Below, piece after piece: positions 12,149 through 25,437 of a stretch of DNA of 64,000 nucleotides (within the stretch, counting starts at the first letter, position 1; the number at the start of each line of letters is the position of its first letter). The DNA comes from Paragordius varius. Taxonomy: Eukaryota > Nematomorpha. The notes beneath the pieces were generated by a model. The model ran no database searches, was not told where the DNA came from, and was given only the letters and a program-made list of their open reading frames with translations. The stretch covers positions 6,572,001 to 6,636,000 of the forward strand of contig OZ176053.1 of NCBI GenBank assembly GCA_964247055.1, in the 5' to 3' direction. The translations under genes and the position numbers were made by a program.

Positions 12149-13118
12149 GGGTGGGGTGATAAAAATTTTTTTTGACTTGACTTGCAAGTTTTTCAAGTCA
12201 TGGCTTGCTTTCATGTGATAAAAAAAATTTAACATTACACGACTCAAGTCAAGCAAGAAAAATTGATTCGGATGTGATAAAAAATCATATGATCAAGTAA
12301 AACCTTAAGATTTTGCAAGTGTGGTGTAGGGCACACTTGACAGATTTAAAAATATGCATAAAATTAATTTGGAAACTATTTATGTAAATAATTTAGGTTT
12401 TACATGTAATTCATGTTAATGCTATAAAATGTTAATTTGATAAATTTTGGCTAATTAACCTATTCATTGGGTGGATAGAAAAGGGGGTAAATTTATAGAA
12501 AAACTCTGCTAATATTTAAGAACATGGCATATAAAAATATGCTAAAATTCCGTGGACGCAAAAAAATTTGATTCTCGAAAATTTCTTAAAATTTATAATT
12601 AGATATTAATCTTGTAAAATTCCAAATCTTGTTTTATTAAAAGGAAAAGGTTGCTTTACTATTAACCGATGTAAAGAACTTATTTCAACATAATTTATTT
12701 CGAATGTAATGTTGATAATCAATTCAAAATAACAATATGTTATATTGCTCCAAACAAAATAAGTAGAAATGGTTTTAAGGGCAAATGGTTTATTAATCCA
12801 AAAATTAATACCAACCTCAATATTTAGAAAATTCTAAAGATACTTGCCATGAGTTTATAAAAAGTCAATAAATGCATATTGTATTAATTATTTATCTTTA
12901 TGTGCCTTATTTCATGGATTTGGCTGTAAAAGATCAAAATAATTTCTGTAAAATTTAAATTGGGTGGCAAAAAAATGTTACATTCATAAGCAAAAGACTT
13001 GACTTAAGTGTTTTTTTTTTCACCGATCTTCAAGTGTACACTTGCTGGCTAAAGTAATCTTGCTCAACTTGTCACGCTTGGCTTACAAGTCAAGTGCGAC
13101 TTTTTTATCACCCTACCC
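12149..13118. mobile_element. 970-bp TIR element with TTA target duplication (PIF/Harbinger-like)
   Basis: The left end GGGTGGGGTGATAAAAA is mirrored by TTTTTTATCACCCTACCC on the right. Both arms then carry ACTTGACTTGCAAGT-type sequence. TTA occurs on each side (12146-12148 and 13119-13121). A GGG start with a TTA target site is typical of PIF/Harbinger elements. No transposase frame was seen, so it is non-autonomous. Subterminal motifs such as CAAGTCAAG are repeated near both ends. Confidence 0.75.
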
Positions 13119-13121
13119 TTA

Positions 13122-14418
13122 GTTTTAAAAATATATTAATAGAAAACGCTCCCGTGGGTTTGTCACTTTCTATCTCCAATATTAACTATCGATTAACAAC
13201 ATATTAGAATGCATTTTATAGAATTTTCACTTATTGTTTGGATAATATATTACAAATGGGCATTTGTTGAATATTTACAAAGAAAAATAATAGCAAAAAA
13301 TGAAAAAAATACTATAAGTCAATAATAGTGCCCTTTGTTCTATATATGCAAATAATTAATAACTTTCAAGCAATATATACTTATTCATACTGTAATTTGT
13401 TGTTTAGTGATACTATAGAAACTCAAACGAATTTAAATTTTAACTCTGAACTTTTTGCGCATAGCCTCTGGCCCAATGTATGAAATCAAACTAATGGTCC
13501 TTCAAGTTTTTAACTTTACACTTTTAATTCGCATTTATTTGATCACTATTTCATATCGAGCATTATGTTCAGGTGTAGCAAAAAATTGAACCAAATTATT
13601 GGATAAATTTATTTAATATATAAATGGATAAAAGCAGGTATTGTACACATATAAATATAATTTGGTCAATGCATTAGTAACATTTATAATTCATTAACTA
13701 AAAATAAAAATTCAATCTTGTGATAAGCTTTATTATCTATCTGTATATATATAATAAAAAATTTGACAAGGATCCCTGAGTAAAAAAAATTGTTTGAAAA
13801 TGAAAAATTAATTGCAATGCAAACGGAGAGAGAGTATTAAGGTAAAGTAAAAAGCATCTAATATATCATATGGACCTGATAAATGAAAGCATTTAAACCA
13901 AACTTATCTTTTTAAATCATCTGAAAATATTGATATTCACATATTATTTTTTAAGCATTAGATATGGATAAATATATAAAAAATATTATATGGTGTGGTC
14001 CTTTTTGTTAAAATTAGAGGTAGAACATATAACTTCATTGTGAATCGCATAATTACATAAAAAATCATATATATATAAATAATTACACTGAATAATTGTT
14101 AACATTAGATGCATTATTTCACAGAAGGATAATATCGTTTTACCTAAAAGTGCCGATCGGGCGCTGAAATTATATTTGTAATGCTTAATTTTAATAGCAT
14201 ATATATTTATATTTTCTTTAAATTTTATATATATACAGTGGAGACTAAAGAAATATTTTTGTAATATGTTGTGATTAATTGTTGCTTTGCAAATTGCATG
14301 AAAACCTGAGATTTAATTGTGTACTCCAAAATATCCTAATATTCGAATTTCGCTGCATTCATACGTTTTAAAGTTTTATACACACGTTCATGTAATAATA
14401 TCTATCAATATAGGAAGG
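13122..14418. other. A+T-rich spacer with a partial MITE
   Basis: About 13270-13391 matches the right half of the CAGTATGAGTAAGT MITE family (…AATAGTGCCCTTTGTT...ACTTATTCATACTGTA). The rest, downstream of the CBFB stop codon, shows nothing recognisable. Confidence 0.5.
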
Positions 14419-17400
14419 TTATCCATAATCTTTTGCTGATAAATTTGTTTTAGGTCCAAATATAATTGGTATTTCATTATTTTTACCATCTTTTTTAATT
14501 TCTGCCAAGCTATCATCTCTAAGATTATTTATTGTTGGTGTTGATGCCCGCAAACTCATCATATATTTAGAATAATATGCCTGCATAAGCATAATATAAT
14601 TCGACAAATGCGGATTTGATAAGTACTCATTATGCGGCATTGGAATTTCATTTTGTCCAGTATCTTTTGATCCTTGAAAATCTTTTTGCGACAGGCACAC
14701 TGATGAGCTATCACTGATGGATTTTGTTGTATTTTCTTCGACGCTTTTACTGCTATTTAAACTAGAATCGTGGTCTGTTTTACAGCTGAAAGTGGATGTT
14801 TGATAATTGTTAGATAGGTTGGAATTAGGACTTACAATAACGCTAGTGTTTGGAGAGTTGGGCCCTAAGTGATGGCGTACGCTATTTCCGAAACTATCTA
14901 TGCATGAAATGGATAAATCTGAAAAGGATTCATTTTCTGTTGCGTTGACATAATCTATATATATATTAATATAAATTATATAAATTTAAAAGTAAAATAT
15001 GCGTGTGTTTAAATGGTCAATTTTATTCAAAATTAAATTATATCCAAATTTATAACCGTCTACTCCTGCTTTGTAATCTTGACAACAAGACAATGAATAT
15101 TGTTTGGCCGCCGATATATGAGATGATTGGGGACAAGGTTCTGACTGATGAGATAGCGTGGAATGTGTTTGCGTTAAATTTTGTTGAGTTTTTCCGAATT
15201 GCTTACCATTGTGATTATCATTATTGTTGTTATCATTGTTATTGTTAGAAGTCGTTGTAATTGTTTCTGAAGCTCTCTGTGTTAATTTTAAGATTATGAC
15301 AGATAAATAAAAAATTGAACAAAATAAAAATGCAAAAGGTAAAATAAATGAGAGTAATAAATCCCTTTTTAATAAAATTAAATCATTTAACGATAATACC
15401 ATTATATCAATTGAAATAAGCGTAAACTAGATACACACACTATATAATTAAAGTCAAAAAATGATGCATAAAGCAGTTGTGCCCTTGGCGTGTTAACAGA
15501 TGATTTAAGAGGCGCAAAACTAAAATTTTATCTTTGTCTGAAAAAGATCGATATCAATAATGATATAGCTTGGTTACAGCCATGTAATATTTTAGTGGCT
15601 CCATTACAAAAAATGAAGGCCGGCGGCCTACTGAAAACATAGAACATAATCAATTAACTGGGCCAAAAATCGCTTGATTTTTTGGAGTATAGTATTTTAA
15701 AAAAATGTCATGTTACGTGAGAGGAATGGCTATATGGGAATATTTAAAAATGTAGTCTGACTATGTTCGGCGCATTCGTATAAAAATAAAAAATAGATTT
15801 GAATGGGCATAAACGCTTTCCTGTTAATTGTATCAAAGACACGATAAGAATTTATCAATAAAAAAAGTTTTCCATTTGTGAACTTAATGAGTCTACTCGT
15901 TTTCAACGAAAATCAAAACCAACGTTCTACATTTTTTACATTTTTATAAATTGCTTTAATTTCCGATAATCCTTATATATTGTAAAAATATAACTCCCTA
16001 AATAAAATATTTAATAATTTTTACCTGAAACACTTCATCTAACTCCAAATGACCCATTCCTTCTAATGTTAAAAGATTTATCCATCCTTTCCACAGCACA
16101 GGTAAACCATCCAAAATCATACGGGAGGTTAAAAAGACCTAAAATATACATAATGTATTTAATATATTTTGTCACAAAGTATGAACTGTATTATAAAATT
16201 ATTATTGCAATTATGATTCCGCTAAAATTATATGATTGTGAATTTTCGATTAATACTAGTAATCTCCGTCAAACGTAAAAAATAAAATTAAAATATAAAA
16301 TAAAAATAAAGTATAAAAATTTAAAAACCAACTAAGGTTATAGTTAGAGAATGCCTATAGGAAGCTATTATAAATGATCCATGCTAACAGCTTTTTTTAC
16401 TGTTAGTCTTCCATGAAACTAAATAAAATTGCCGTTTCAATTCTGTTATATAAGATTATTATGTGTTTTTTTTAATTTTGACAATACTGTGCATATATAT
16501 ATATATATATATAACTAAAACAATGCAACTGATAATATTAATTATGAGATAGAATTATTTCCTATAAAAAAGAAAAACTATTTCGCTTTAATCAAAATAT
16601 ATCCTTGATAAATAAAGAGGATTTTTAATAGATCATATGTAACAAGCATGCCATCACATGTTGAAAAGTCTCATTGAATTTTTTAAGTTATATGGCAAAG
16701 CCCAACATTTTAAAAGTTAAGTTTTTGAAAAATTAAAGTTTTCAAATTCTCTATTCTTTTCACAAAACAGCAAAATACATTAATTTATTTCGAGATCGAG
16801 AGCGAAAAATGTGGCATATTATCAGAAGTCAACAAAGCGGTAAATATTTTAAGGAAAAATGTCAAATATCGAGTGCAAGGCTTATTTAGTTTACAATAAA
16901 AAATTGAACACTTAATCGAATCAAAACAACGGCACACCATTTCTAATAAAATGTTGCAGAAAACACTCTTAACTTCTTTTTTGCATAATCATAGAATTTT
17001 CTCTTACTATAAAAAATATCAAATACAAAATCAATATCAAAGTTACAGCAAATTTTTTTTACTTTGTTCTTAAATATAATAAATTTGTAATATCTTTTTA
17101 TGTATTGAATGCGACGCGCCGGATATGTGCCAACAATGGTGACCCTATCAAGTTGTTAAGTAATATTATGCGCCTAAGTTATTTCATATACATATTGGTA
17201 GTGGTCAATTAAATTTCATTTGAACTGCGTTCATTATTTATAATAATACATGGTTTTTCCAAAAAAAGTCAAGTTTTTACATAAATAGAATAATAAAATC
17301 AATTTTGTACTTTGTTATTATCAATGTCAAATATAACACTCTGGTTTGAGGGTCGATGAGTATGGCGATTATTGCAAAGAGGTATAGTATTTGAGCAAAG

Positions 17401-19474
17401 AACAAGAGGTAAGCAATACCCAGTGCTTAGAAATGCCTAAAATATCAAATATAGTTTTGTTATCACATTTTTTATCTGAAAAGATTAGTATTTAACCAAA
17501 AATCGGAATTTTTCGTTCAGAAACATAAATATTTATAATTCAATTAATTCTGATCCAGATCGTTGATTTCAAACGTATCAAAAAGGTAAAATTTGTATGT
17601 ATGATTAATTTTAGGGTGTATTTTTTGAGTATTTTTTTAGGTAAAATAAATGAATATGCCCCTAAAGAAATTCGGGTTAAACGTTATTTAATAAAGAGAC
17701 CAAACAGTTAATTATCAGATTTTTATATTTATAGTGTTAGCTTAAAATATTATAATAATATACAATAGTACAAACTCTATAAATATAGATGAAATATACG
17801 AAATCCAACACTGAATTCAAGGCTTTTTATATTTCAATATTACCACATCTAAAATACGGAGAAAGTTTCAAAAAAGTATCGAATTTTGTAAAATATAGGT
17901 AATATTTTTGAAAAAGCGGCATATTTCAAAACGTATTTTACCGAACACCAATTTAACAAAAAATATAAAATAACCTCAAAAATTTTATTTTAAATTAAAA
18001 AATTATTAAAAAAAACAATAGGCCTTATCAAAATACTATTTACACACATAACAAGTCTTAAAATTTTATTGACATTTTTATTAAAAAATTATATGCGAAA
18101 GTTTCAGTGTATATATTTTAAATTGATTTTAATAATTTTTATATAAAAATTCCAAAACTAAACATGCCCCCAAATCCAGTTATGCACAAATTATTAAACA
18201 AGAGTGTTTGTAACTATTCACACACATATGATAATCAGCTGTTTGATATATATTTTGCATATCTTTTATACGGAGATCGACCCCATATTTATTGAGTACC
18301 CAATTAACCAGACCCCTAAATTAAGCTATGTTTTAGATGATACATATATATATGGCACACAACTTTAACCTTAAAACTATAATATAATTAGACACAAAAA
18401 TTACAGCAAATCATACACGATATTGTAACCAAAATAAGACTCTTATTAAATAAATTTACTATTTCAATATATCCTTCTTGGCATTCTCTAAAGAAATTAG
18501 CTTTTCGTTCCTCCATAGGTTTATCTCGGTGTCCAATATATATGATCTAATAATATAAAAGTTAAAGCATACACAATAAATAAATCTCAATCAACTATAT
18601 TTTTAAAAAGAGACAAATAAAAAATCAAAAAACAAAATTAAGACATCAAAGGTCAATTTTAATTGTTAAAACTTGTAGTGCTAAAGAACAGACAGCCCCT
18701 TCAAAAAATGAAAAACACCTATTTATCATTCTTACTATGGAGCAACGTGCTAAAAATTGTTTGCTTTAACCAAAAAGAAAAAAAAAACAAAAATCAATAG
18801 TTTAACCCACCCAATGTGAATTTTCTTATGTGTTTGGGCCTCATTTAAGACATACACAGATATAGATGGATATAAAATAAAAACACATGATTTAAAAATT
18901 TTCAATGTATCATTATAAATAATGTTGATGAGAAAGTAGCTATTTCAGTTATTTTAATGTAAGGTCCTATTTAGGATTAGATAAGCATAATCAATTGTCA
19001 AAATTATTTTTAAATAATTTTTTTTATATGTCATACCCTAACTGTAACGATGAATATAATAAACAAATTAATGTTTTACAACACATATCTTATGATATAA
19101 AATTTTATAAAAAAAATATTTTTATGATAAATTAATAAAATGGGAAATATGATTTTTGATTTTCAATCTGTAGGTCAAATTGAAGGCGTGTCTAGGCAGG
19201 TGTTAAAACTTCCCTGGGTCGTTTTTTAATTTAAACTCTTATATACCCTTAAAAATAATATTGTCTTAAAATTTAATTTTTGATGTTACACCCTTATATA
19301 TATTTATTCGAAACATTTAAAATTTATTTCATTACAATTAATTACTCCTATGTTTTTACACAGAATCGCTCTCATATCTATAGTTTGAAAATTTTAAACT
19401 TTACTAATAATTACCTGTCGATCCACACCGGAATGCTGTTTAAATATTTCTTCATTGTCGAAACGTGACACCAT
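14419..19474 (-). CDS. CBFB: Core-binding factor subunit beta
   Basis: Six exons on the minus strand: 19415-19474, 18460-18546, 17311-17436, 16025-16138, 15207-15276 and 14419-14954, giving about 330 residues. Start Met is the first in frame, after an upstream stop. Homology to human CBF-beta is collinear: MVSRFDNEEIFKQHS (human ...RSKFENEEFFRKLS), GHRDKPMEERKANFFRECQ (FRDRPHEERQARFQNAC), AFLSTGYCLPL, then MILDGLPVLWKGWI and LEGMGHLELDE (human MILNGVCVIWKGWI, LDGMGCLEFDE). All splice phases agree. CBF-beta has no DNA-binding activity itself; it binds the Run domain of Runx factors and raises their DNA affinity. The C-terminal ~200 residues are a Ser/Asn-rich tail without homology and longer than the ~40-50-residue tail of mammalian CBF-beta. 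Intron 4 holds a fragment of the 10.5-kb tandem repeat. Exons 5-6 are the least certain part. Confidence 0.92.
15665..15960. repeat. Decayed fragment of the 10.5-kb tandem repeat family
   Basis: Within CBFB intron 4. It shares ATGTCATGTTACG, CTGACTATGTTCGGCGCATT, a diverged AACGCTTTCC and AATTGTATCAAAGACAC with units at 10505-11940, in the same orientation. The family is therefore dispersed as well as tandem. Confidence 0.65.
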
Positions 19475-21358
19475 ACGTCATAAGCGAGGAGTCTCTATGG
19501 GTTGTAATCAATAAAAAATCATATATATACACTGAGTATTATTCAATATATTAAATTTTTGAGCGAATTCGGATAATTTGTTTAAGCTTTGTCGTTAAAT
19601 TGCAGATAATTTTCGGTAATGATCGCTGGATTTAATATTATTAGTGTGTGAAAATTAAAAGAATTTTCAAAACCAATCATTATAAAAAATAACATCAAAA
19701 TTAAGATAAATTATTAAGGTCAATATTATGGTTAATACGAAAAAAAAGACGAACAGTACATAAGAACAAAAAATATGATTTTGTTACGTAAAATGCTGTA
19801 TCATCCTTTTTTTTCTGCTCTACTTTACATTCTTACAAAATGAAAAAAAATGGGCAAACGAACACATAGCATATAATATTAAGTAAAAAGGCTTATAAAA
19901 GGTCCTAATACTCTTTATTAGTGTGTTCAATATGACTTTGTATATCTCTCGTTTTTTTTGATAAAATAAGCCCAAATACCTTCTTTTTGCCATAAGTTCT
20001 CATAGTGAAACATAACATTTAGTAAAAATACCAACAAAAATAAATAAATTATCTGAGTATGATGATCTAGGGGAATTTTTGGTGTAAAAATCACATATCT
20101 TTGGTTTATATCGAAAAATTTCATGTGTTTATTGTCCTATAATTTAGGCGACAATTTATGTATTGGCATTTTATTAAAATGAATATTTCAATTACAGAAT
20201 AATAAAAGTTTGTAAAATGTAAGGTTTAATATTGTAAAACCTATTGATGATCAATATATTTTAGAGATCTCAGTATATCAACACCACCGATTTGTATTTT
20301 GTACCATATAACTAAATATATTTGTTAACCTACAGAGGTTGTATCATAAAAAATACCAAATAATTTAAATATAATCATATTCAACAATTAAGATTCAAAA
20401 ATTAGCCTAAAAAATGTTTTATTTATTATACATCCATGAATGAAATAAAAAACCGTAATAGAAAAAAGATGAATATACCCTTTTAAAAACCCAAATATGC
20501 AATGTTTAAATAGGGCAGATGGATGTGAGGCATGTTCTTACATATAACATTAATAGCACACCAGAAATATTTAAACTATTCAACCAAATTATATTAAAAA
20601 AATGCATCATAAAAACGTTATTTTGCCTAAAGTCGATAATATTTTTTACTGTAAATGTAAAAATAAATATTTATTATGTGCGATATGAGATAGTTATCTC
20701 CAACACTAGGCAAGAAGGCACACACAATATGGTTTCTGATCTTTTTTTTCAATATAAAGATTGAAAAGTAATAAAACTAAAACATTTTTTAACAAAAAAT
20801 TTCCCTAAAAAATAAAATATATAACGGAAATAAGAAATAACCAATCACTCGCATACCATTTGAAAATACCAAATATTGTGAAAAGAATCAGTTAATTTAA
20901 TAAAAACTAAAATAATTATAAAAAGCTGATATTGTTTTCCCAATATTATTCTATAAAGACCAACATAAATATGGATAAAAGAATCCATGATATGATAAAG
21001 AGATAAAATGTTGGTAATGATACACTTAAGTATACGTACAAATATTTTTTACCTTTAACTATTAAATAAACACACGATAATATATATGCCAAAACACCGA
21101 AAACGTTTCTAGTTCTCTATAAGATTTTTAACCATACTTCTAAAATACAATTACAATATGCACATTCGTGTTTGTTAAATCACTTATCTTTGACCAATTG
21201 ACAATACAATAGCGCATGGGTAAACAACAACTAATGGTTGAATTAAAAAAATTTGTTCCTTTTACAACAAAAAATTTAATTTGATATGGACAAAATTTGT
21301 TTTATATCATACACTACTGTATTAGCAATCGGCCAAAATAATGTTAATTGAGAAACAT
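19475..21358. other. Intergenic A+T-rich DNA, nothing recognised
   Basis: Upstream of CBFB. Short open frames occur on both strands but none has recognisable motifs or splice-phase support. Confidence 0.4.
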
Positions 21359-21360
21359 TA

Positions 21361-21556
21361 CAGTCATGTATCCTTTATTTTATCAAAATTTAATTTTTTT
21401 TTGTTAAATGGATATAAATATTTGGTAAATAATGGAAAAAACAAGAGCTCTATGGTATTGACAATATCATTCCCTCAAAAAAGAATAAGAATTACCATAG
21501 AGCTACCCATTTAACGAAAAAAAATAATTTTTGATAAAATAAAGGATATATGACTG
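21361..21556. mobile_element. Palindromic MITE, CAGTCATGTATCC family, TA target site
   Basis: CAGTCATGTATCCTTTATTT at the left is mirrored by AAATAAAGGATATATGACTG at the right. TA flanks both ends (21359-21360, 21557-21558). The whole 196 bp can fold into a near-complete hairpin with ACCATAGAGCT arms near its centre. Mariner-like, non-autonomous. Related copies are at 45028-46058 and 46061-46264. Confidence 0.85.
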
Positions 21557-22069
21557 TAATATGCATGCATACTGTAATTATCAATCTGACTGCTGAAATG
21601 CAATCATTCATAAGCACATATCACTATTAAAACTGTAAATATGTTGTTACTAAACCCAACAAAATTTAGTTAACTCTTAAAGATATAAGATATCCATAAC
21701 AATTAATGCATATTTGATTAAAATAAAAAAATTGTCAATATATGGAAGACGAATTTTTGAGAGCAGTCACAACAGCCTTTTCTAAAAAGTCAATTAAGTC
21801 GCTTATAACCAATAATATTGCTGTTCTATGATAAATTTTTAATTACAATAAAAAAATGTCTTATTATTACTATCAAACATATTTATTAAAAGATTACAGT
21901 TAAAAGAAAGATTAAATTAATATTATAATGTGTTATCGAGGAAGTTAATGTAAGTAAAGCGAAAAGGGTTGGATTCACACAAGGATCAGTGGTCATAACC
22001 TCTATAAGAACATAGATACAAAATCTTTATTTGAAAAAAACATTTTTTTCAAACTTATACTTTAATTAA

Positions 22070-22586
22070 AGTATATGTTACTTTTTTGACAGTTTACCTT
22101 TTGGGGAATTTTTATATACCAGGGCTAAATTTTGTAAATCTAAGATTGAAAGCCATGTTAGTTAAAATCTAATTATCCAACATTATTCTCATGAATTGGA
22201 AAAAGCTTATATTTTTTACAGTTTTGTGACTTTCACTGAAATTGAGACAGCTCAAAAACATGATTGAAATGAACAGTTGATATTGAAAAATAAAAATATA
22301 TCAAGTTTTTGCGGGTAAAATGTAGCCTGAAAGCTTCAAGTTAGCTATTTGCATTTTCTAGCTATAATAGACATTTATTTGTGTGTTGCATTAGCGTTTT
22401 ATAAAAATCATAGAAAAAAATGGCGGTAAATTGAGATGAATTTTAGTTTTACATTTTTTAAAAAAAATTGGTTTAATGAGCCTAAAAGAGTAAAGAAAGC
22501 ATATTTTTCGGCTTAATATATTAAATACATTTTAGGATATTCATATCGCTCTCATATATAAAACTACCTAAAAAGTTAATGGAGTG
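22070..22586. mobile_element. TTAA-type non-autonomous transposon (copy C)
   Basis: Ends GGAGTGTTAA at 22581-22590, with AAAACTACCTAAAAAG just inside, the same right end as copy D at 55211. The left part (TTTACCTTTTGGGGAATTTTT) matches the left of copy D but the terminal bases are eroded. The interior aligns along its length with 54682-55211. Confidence 0.65.
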
Positions 22587-22590
22587 TTAA

Positions 22591-25437
22591 TATTAAAATT
22601 AAAACTTGTGATGTTTTCCAACAAGGCTAATTATTTCTATGCATATCTGACCAAAAATCAGATTAATTTGTTCAACACAAATCCTAAACACCAATTAATA
22701 ATCAAAACACCTCTTACGAAAACTATAATAGATCGATCAAATCTATTTTTATGTAACAAAAAGTTAGGCACCAGTACCCAAAAAAATATTATTTCGACAA
22801 TTTATATGGAAAATATGAAGTATGGCATCATCAACAAGCGATAAGTTTTAAATTAAAACAATATTAAAATCATTATTCTACACCAATATACTTACACAAA
22901 AACTAAAGAATAGAAATTAAATAAAACAGCTCCAAACCGCCTTTATTTACTTAATATTCTTATCATTATTTTATATATTGATTTATAGTCATTATGAACA
23001 AACATAAAATTTGGTCATTCAAATTTAAGTTTATTAATTCAAAGTTTCTTTACAAATTTTATTAACAAAACTAAAATAAAAAGAGAATATAGGCGAAATC
23101 AATGAAAGAGACAGTTAATCGCCAAATTAAATGATTAATGTCTAATAAAAATTGTATTTATTTATTATAAAAACGACATAAGCCTATAGCTCAATGCATA
23201 ATAAACGCCAACTTTAATACTTTATTTCGATAACATAAAAAACTTTTCAAAAATATTAATATTTATTACGCTATAATGAATATTACCTTATAATTATGTA
23301 AAAAGTCTCAAGGATACGAATAATTTCAATCCAAACGGAAAATTTAAAAATTAAAATATAAAAATGGCTCAATAAGATTAAGCGCGCCATTTAACAGTCT
23401 TATTTCTGCTAATAAGCTGGGCCAACGATTCCAAGAATTTTAACTGCGAGAGCAACATAGGGGGGGAAAAACAAAAATATTATTGCACTTGTTTAATTAT
23501 TATTATTGTAATAAATACTAGTAAATATGTTTAATTTGCATATTGTACGTTAAAAATAAAAAGTACAATATATATTTAGCTGACTCACGGTTCATGATAA
23601 TTGTTACGAGACGAGACAATACGGAGAAATAACACACACGTTGGGTTATATTTAGTTAATTATTATTATTATTATAAAATATACGTAATTTAAGAACAGA
23701 TAGGCAGTTTTCAGGGAATTTTATAATAGGAATTGTGGATTTTTAGGATAGTGGAAACTCATGCATGATTGTAATAAAATTCAATTTTTATTTTAAACGA
23801 TGATTATATAAAGATAATTATATATGATATTTCCGATAAATTAATTAATTGTAAAAATTGATTATAAGCATTATTACTATATCGTTTTAATTTTGGTTAT
23901 AACATATATTTACCTATTCAAATATTTATTTTACTACTCTCCTTATATAAATAATATACCGCGTTTTTACGGCTGACGTTACCTTGAAATTTCCCAAAAG
24001 GTAATAAATTAAATGCTTAATATGCAATATAACAATACACAATCGGGTAACTTGCACACCTATTTTATTACATTTCTTTTTTCCATACACTACTACTGTG
24101 TTGCAAATTGCCCAAATATAGTGTGAAATAAGCAACCATTAAAATGCACATACTGTATATTTGATTTATAAGCCAATTTACAGTATACATACACAATTAT
24201 GTTGGTAAAATTGTAATACATTAGCGTATGGTATAAAACAAATGTTGTCTCGAATTAAATAAATAAAAGGTAAAAATTGTTTATTTTAACATTTTGTTGT
24301 TTTTAATCCACACACTAACGTGTTGCCAATTGACCAACTATAATGTAAATAAGCCACACACTGAACCTGATATTACTTTGATAAAATAACATATATTGGA
24401 ATAATTCTATTAACACCGCATAAAATATCATCTTTTTATCATAGTTGGGAGAGATTAAAAATTACAGTCAAACTCTTTTTTGCGTAGATTGTTTTTATTA
24501 ACTGACTCTTTTTTAGCAATATTTAAATTTAAATATTTTAATTTTTACACGTGATTATATTGGCAACTTTGTGCATTTAACATATTCGCTTACTTTAATT
24601 CGTCTGGTAAAAAAATATTATAAGATTTAAGCCATTTATTCTCCACAAAATATTTGATTTTTCTAAATTTATTTTTTTTGACAGTAATTTTTAATCAGGA
24701 TTGAGTAAAATAATTAATATAATTCAAATTGTAAAATTATGATAGGAATGATAATTTCACTTAATATGTTTAGTTGTAAAATAATTCGAATTAATTAAGG
24801 CATATATTTAAATACCTAACTAAAAAAACAAACGAAATTTATCCAATTATAATACCAATATTTATTTATTTTAATTTATCATTTTTTAATATCAATTAAA
24901 TATGTTAATAAATCTTTGAAATTCAAAAATAGCAGTTTTTATCCATTAATGTGCCACAACGTTTTCCGCAAAATTGTATCAAAGCCACCATTTCACATTT
25001 TTATTAATATATGGATTTGTTAAGCCTATCGCCGAATACACCCATTTATAAATATTTTACCATTGTTACAAGTGTCACGGTTAAAAATAATAAGGTATAT
25101 TTATATATATAAATTTAAAAATTTATTTTTAATCTATAGTGACTTGGTACTTATTGTTAATAAATATGGTTGGCGGAATGTATAATTTGTGGATATTGGG
25201 TAAAATTATATGGGAGAAGTTAAAAATTAAAATTTACATATTAAAATATAGTTACAGATAAATAAATATATGATTAAAAAGCTATAATATGCAACATATA
25301 TAAATTAAATAATATATTTAACGCAAGCTAATTCATAACAATTGCAAATATTATATATTAAAAATAATGTGGTTTATTGCATTTTAAATTTACAAACGAC
25401 AACACCTATATTAAAAATATTTTTTATGACTTATTTT
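22591..25437. other. Intergenic A+T-rich DNA downstream of GRIPAP1
   Basis: No gene identified. It contains a fragment of the 10.5-kb tandem repeat (24945-25040: CACAACGTTTTCCGCAAAAT, TTGTATCAAAG, GCCACCATT). Confidence 0.4.

Noticed and set aside
15003-15248. + strand open frame of 81 codons
   Set aside because: Antisense shadow of CBFB exon 5 and its flanking intron.
23396-23470. Possible terminal exon on the minus strand after a pyrimidine-rich acceptor (TTTTTCCCCCC...CTCTCGCAG)
   Set aside because: The acceptor looks good but no upstream exon or homologous peptide could be joined to it.
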